The notes beneath the pieces were generated by a model. That model made no database searches. It worked only from the letters and a program-made list of their open reading frames with translations, and was not told the origin of the DNA. Made by a program: the position numbers and the translations under genes. Positions 61,140 to 64,000 of a DNA stretch of 64,000 nt are shown in pieces (position 1 is the stretch's first letter; each line of letters begins with the position of its first letter). This DNA is from Scortum barcoo (taxonomy: Eukaryota > Chordata > Actinopteri > Centrarchiformes > Terapontidae). Location of the stretch: positions 22,798,143-22,862,142 of the forward strand of contig CM041531.1 of NCBI GenBank assembly GCA_023238725.1. The letters run 5' to 3'.

Positions 61140-61700
61140 TTATGTCCTGTAAAGTGCATGTTACTGCCGGAGCCCCGGTCCTCCCTGTTCTTCTCCAGTC
61201 TTGCAGGTTCCTCACTGATTCTGGTTGTGGTCCATCTGTCTGAGGTTCACTGGCCTGGTGGGGACATGATCTGTGTCTGTGTTGTGGAGAGAAGGTCGAG
61301 TGGCCCAGAGCTCCATATGAGGACATCTAGAGATGCACCTGGACTCACAGACTCATTTCCATTACCTGTGATACCTTCACACATGGACTAAACCCATGAA
61401 CTCAGTATGGCTACAGTTTATTACGACCCATGTATAACTCCATAATATGATTGATGATGATGTTCTCTGTACATGTGGCATCTATTGAACGTCTGTCTGT
61501 CTGTCCCAAGGGAGAGGGATCCCTCATCTGTTTCTCTTCCCCTGGTTTCTTCTTTTTCCCATGAAGGGTTTTTTGAAGTTTTCAGTTCGAGGGTCTAAGG
61601 ACAGAGGGTGTCACAACTGTACAGATTGTAAAGCCCTCTGAGGCAAACGATGATTGTGATTTTGGGCTTTAAATAAATCAATTTTTGTTTTGAATTTGAA
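61140..61700 (+). mobile_element. LINE/SINE-like 3' end, teleost interspersed repeat
   Basis: The right part reads AAGGGAGAGGGATCCCTCAT near 61509, TTTTTCCCATGAAGGG, then GAGGGTCTAAGGACAGAGGG near 61589, ACTGTACAGATTGTAAAGCC and CTCTGAGGCAAACGATG. It ends TTTAAATAAATCAATTTTTG. That word order is a familiar teleost repeat ending in an AATAAA-like tail. I cannot name the family. The left edge near 61140 is uncertain. Frames inside (77 codons) are not genes. Confidence 0.7.
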
Positions 61701-62650
61701 ATGAGATGTGTTACTTAATGTACCTTACCACTGCACTTACCTTGTAGTGCTTTCATACCTCCAAGCACTGCAGTATAAACACTGAGCTTCTTAATTTGTC
61801 TCTTCCCGGTGGTCACTCTCCTCAATCAAAGCTCCTCTCTGTCCTAACACACAATGGTGAAATAAACCTGAAGTTTTCAAGACAGCAGAAGCCACTTCAA
61901 CTCTCTCTTGGTAAGGTCACCCCTGAAAATGAGACTTTAATCTCAATGAGATCTGGTTCTTCAGTGGCAGGCTAGAAATTCAAATTTTCAGACAACACCT
62001 ATATGTGTCATGCTAGCCCTTGCTAGCATCTAATTTCCATTAGCCATTAATAATATCATTAGTTACAACTGTGTTTTGCTTTTCTTTTTTTCCTACTTCC
62101 TATACACAGAATGTCTGTTGTAAAAAACGTCTTAAGTCTTTTTGTCCTCAAGTGTCTGCCAAGTGAACATAATATAATGCTGTTGAACTTCACGGGCCGT
62201 TCTATGTGTGCACTGAAAAAAAGTGCAGTGTTCATAAAGTGGCGTTACTGACACTTTGCCACAGCTCGTGCTTTCTCCAGGACCACACCTTTCAAATGTG
62301 GTCTAAAAGAGTGACTGAGGCCAATTCAGTTGCTCAGAAATGTGAATCTAAATGACTTTTCCAGTAACATTGCAATGTTCACAATGGTGTCCACAGATGC
62401 TTGGAAGATAAACTATTTTGAGAGATAGACTTTTAAAGAAACTGTACTCCCTTGATGGAGCTGAATATAAACTGATCCAGACAGAGGATGGAAACTTTCC
62501 TTCCCACTCCTCTTCCCTCCTCTCCTTACCATGACCTTGACAAAGTTTCATAGGTCCCAGTCAGCATACTCCCCCGGCCTTTTTCCTTCTTCTCTTTGCC
62601 GTCTCCTCTGACCCTCTCTGTGAACGATGCTCTGTTTCCTTTTGTTCTGT
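61701..62650. other. Non-coding stretch, no gene seen
   Basis: Unique DNA with scattered TAAT cores (CATTAATAATATCATTAG near 62050). No open frame with support. Confidence 0.45.
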
Positions 62651-62654
62651 CCTC

Positions 62655-62800
62655 CATCTCTCGTCAGCAGGTCCCGTCCATCAATACAGAACTGTCAGTC
62701 ACTGGAGTGACAATTGGCAGCTGTCGATACAGTGTAGAGGGCCGCCACTCTGAATATAGGCTTCAACTCTGAAAATGCTATCAGCTGCTGCCAATACATA
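62655..62800. other. CNE-like unique block
   Basis: Balanced, repeat-free sequence with CAATACAGAACTGTCAGTC, ACAATTGGCAGCTGTCG and GAAAATGCTATCAGCTGCTG. It ends in a CA run at 62803. Contains two CAGCTG E-boxes. No coding frame. Confidence 0.35.
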
Positions 62801-63024
62801 AACACACACAGACACACACAGACACAGCTTTCAACATGCACAGAAGCACACACACTCACACGCACTTTTACTCACACACTCACTCACACACACACCTTAT
62901 TCTCTTTGCATCCTCATCACACTTGATCATCGCTGACACAGGAAAATTTGGTTTGGTAGCAACGAGATCAGATCAGATGAGGAAACAAAGAACCACCTTC
63001 TGACTATTCAGTCTTTGGCAGCAT

Positions 63025-63070
<46 letters not shown>

Positions 63071-63489
63071 CATCTTACTGATGAAGGTCTTTGACACAGA
63101 CTGGAGTCACTGACACAGGGCTCCCCCTACTGGAGACCTGTAAGACCTTTGGCAATGACACTCCAGTCCCTGGTTACGCTGTAGCACATTAACATTCATT
63201 AATTGATTCAATCATCCATCTATTCGTTTAATCACTCCTCCCTCTCTCTGCCATCCGTTTCCCCTCACTTTATCAAACTTTTCCTCCTCTTCTTCTCTTT
63301 CATTTAGTTTCTGAACTTGTATCCTCTGTACCCTTGATTTTCATCCTTCCATTTTTAATATATCCCTTCTTTGCCCCCTCTCCTTTATTTGCTCCTTTCT
63401 TTTTTTTTTTGCCCCTCTTTCGTTGTGCCCTTAAATGCCCTTTGAAATTCTGTGATGCAAGATCAAAGTTTAGGTGTAAGAGCTCAAAG
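62801..63489. other. Microsatellites and T/C-rich DNA before a candidate ORF
   Basis: A CA array lies at 63028-63069 and a C/T-rich segment at 63230-63425 with a T run at 63401-63410. The segment ends in GATCAAAGTTTAGGTG, which has acceptor-like AG sites before the ATG at 63490. Confidence 0.5.
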
Positions 63490-63705
63490 ATGTTCAGTGT
63501 CTCCCTGTGTGTGGCATATCCGCCCTTAAAAAGGAAAGATATTATTTTCATTGTTTTGGCCATCGTCATTATTCTATCCATTATGATACTTATACTTCTA
63601 CTCTCCAAAACAAACACTGATATCTGGGAACACTATGATACAACTACAACAAAGTCAGACAAGGCAAGAAACACGAGTGAAGAGGCTGATACATCATTAG
63701 CCTGA
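63490..63705 (+). CDS. Possible small single-pass membrane protein (71 residues)
   Basis: Starting from the ATG at 63490 (A at -3), the frame runs 71 codons to TGA at 63703-63705. It reads a short head, KRK, then a 22-residue hydrophobic stretch from IIFIVLAIVII through IMILILLL, and a polar, charged C-terminal tail rich in Thr, Asp, Ser and Glu. Lys residues flank the hydrophobic run, as in a single membrane-spanning segment. The frame is also open upstream through a T/C-rich region, which looks untranslated. It may be a small ORF, a last exon, or chance. I do not recognise a family. The start choice rests on the Kozak context and on leaving out the T/C-rich part. Confidence 0.25.
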   Translation: MFSVSLCVAYPPLKRKDIIFIVLAIVIILSIMILILLLSKTNTDIWEHYDTTTTKSDKARNTSEEADTSLA

Positions 63706-64000
63706 TATTAGCTTATGAAGAAAATCTTACATCATTTGTCCACCAGAGAGCACTGAAAAGTTCATTTTTAACTGTGAAATGTCTCACTCAATACATGTAA
63801 TGGTCATAAAATAAAAAAATCAATTCAATTTAAGGAGTCCCTATCAAAAATGTTTGTTTCTTGAAAGGCTGTTGATTATTTAAACTATACTGGTTATTGG
63901 ATACTGATATCATATCAGCCCACACCCAAAAAAAGGTAAGTAAAGGTAAGTAAGTAAAGTATGTAAAAGCTGAACCAGGAAGTCAGCCTGTTAACTTCGA
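63706..64000. other. Non-coding end of window
   Basis: AT-rich unique DNA ending in a short GTAAGTAAA-type run at 63937-63965. Nothing else supported. Confidence 0.5.

Noticed and set aside
1..64000. CRISPR arrays, rRNA genes and isolated tRNA genes
   Set aside because: No direct-repeat/spacer array was found. The tRNA-like box A and B sequences belong to SINE copies. No rRNA sequence was recognised.

Overview
The window looks like ray-finned (teleost) fish nuclear DNA. It is crowded with (CA)n/(GT)n, (CT)n, (GATA)n and (GAAA)n microsatellites. It carries tRNA-derived SINE copies and LINE tails of kinds familiar from teleost genomes, and most of it has no sustained coding sequence. I found no complete, intact protein-coding gene. 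Most long open frames are translations of microsatellites or of purine-rich tracts.

Layout. About 1-5.0 kb is AT-rich non-coding DNA with CA arrays. About 5.0-5.35 kb is a CpG-rich block with a minus-strand splice-donor-like site; it may be a promoter with a non-coding first exon. About 5.4-22 kb is non-coding, with several low-repeat, TAATTA-rich blocks that resemble conserved non-coding elements (CNEs), one possible minus-strand exon near 13.2 kb, and a roughly 550-bp inverted-repeat (MITE-like) element at 19 kb.

About 22-32.4 kb is the accessory part. It holds a decayed non-LTR retrotransposon 3' end (zinc knuckle plus restriction-like endonuclease) and a phase-consistent five-exon minus-strand gene of unknown identity. 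The large exon of that gene encodes 36-residue Pro/Glu-rich tandem repeats and is broken by frameshifts and a stop. The same part holds a candidate solo LTR inside one of the gene's introns, a hAT-like non-autonomous element with a second partial copy, two SINE-type insertions (one with a clear 16-bp target-site duplication), and another possible minus-strand exon at 32.1-32.3 kb.

About 32.4-64 kb returns to non-coding DNA. It contains large microsatellites, two long purine-rich tracts (41.7-42.1 kb and 49.9-50.7 kb), a perfect 16-bp-stem hairpin at 46.2 kb, a duplicated enhancer-like module at 53.8/54.1 kb, more CNE-like blocks, a LINE/SINE-like 3' end at 61.1-61.7 kb, and a possible 71-residue single-pass membrane protein ORF at 63.5 kb.

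Interpretation (inference). The CNE-like blocks separated by microsatellites suggest an intergenic or large-intron regulatory landscape, possibly of a developmental gene outside the window. The minus-strand repeat-protein gene at 25.5-28.8 kb is the most unusual item: its splice phases join perfectly across five exons, yet its main exon has about six lesions, so it is either a recently decaying paralogue or a gene in an error-rich assembly.
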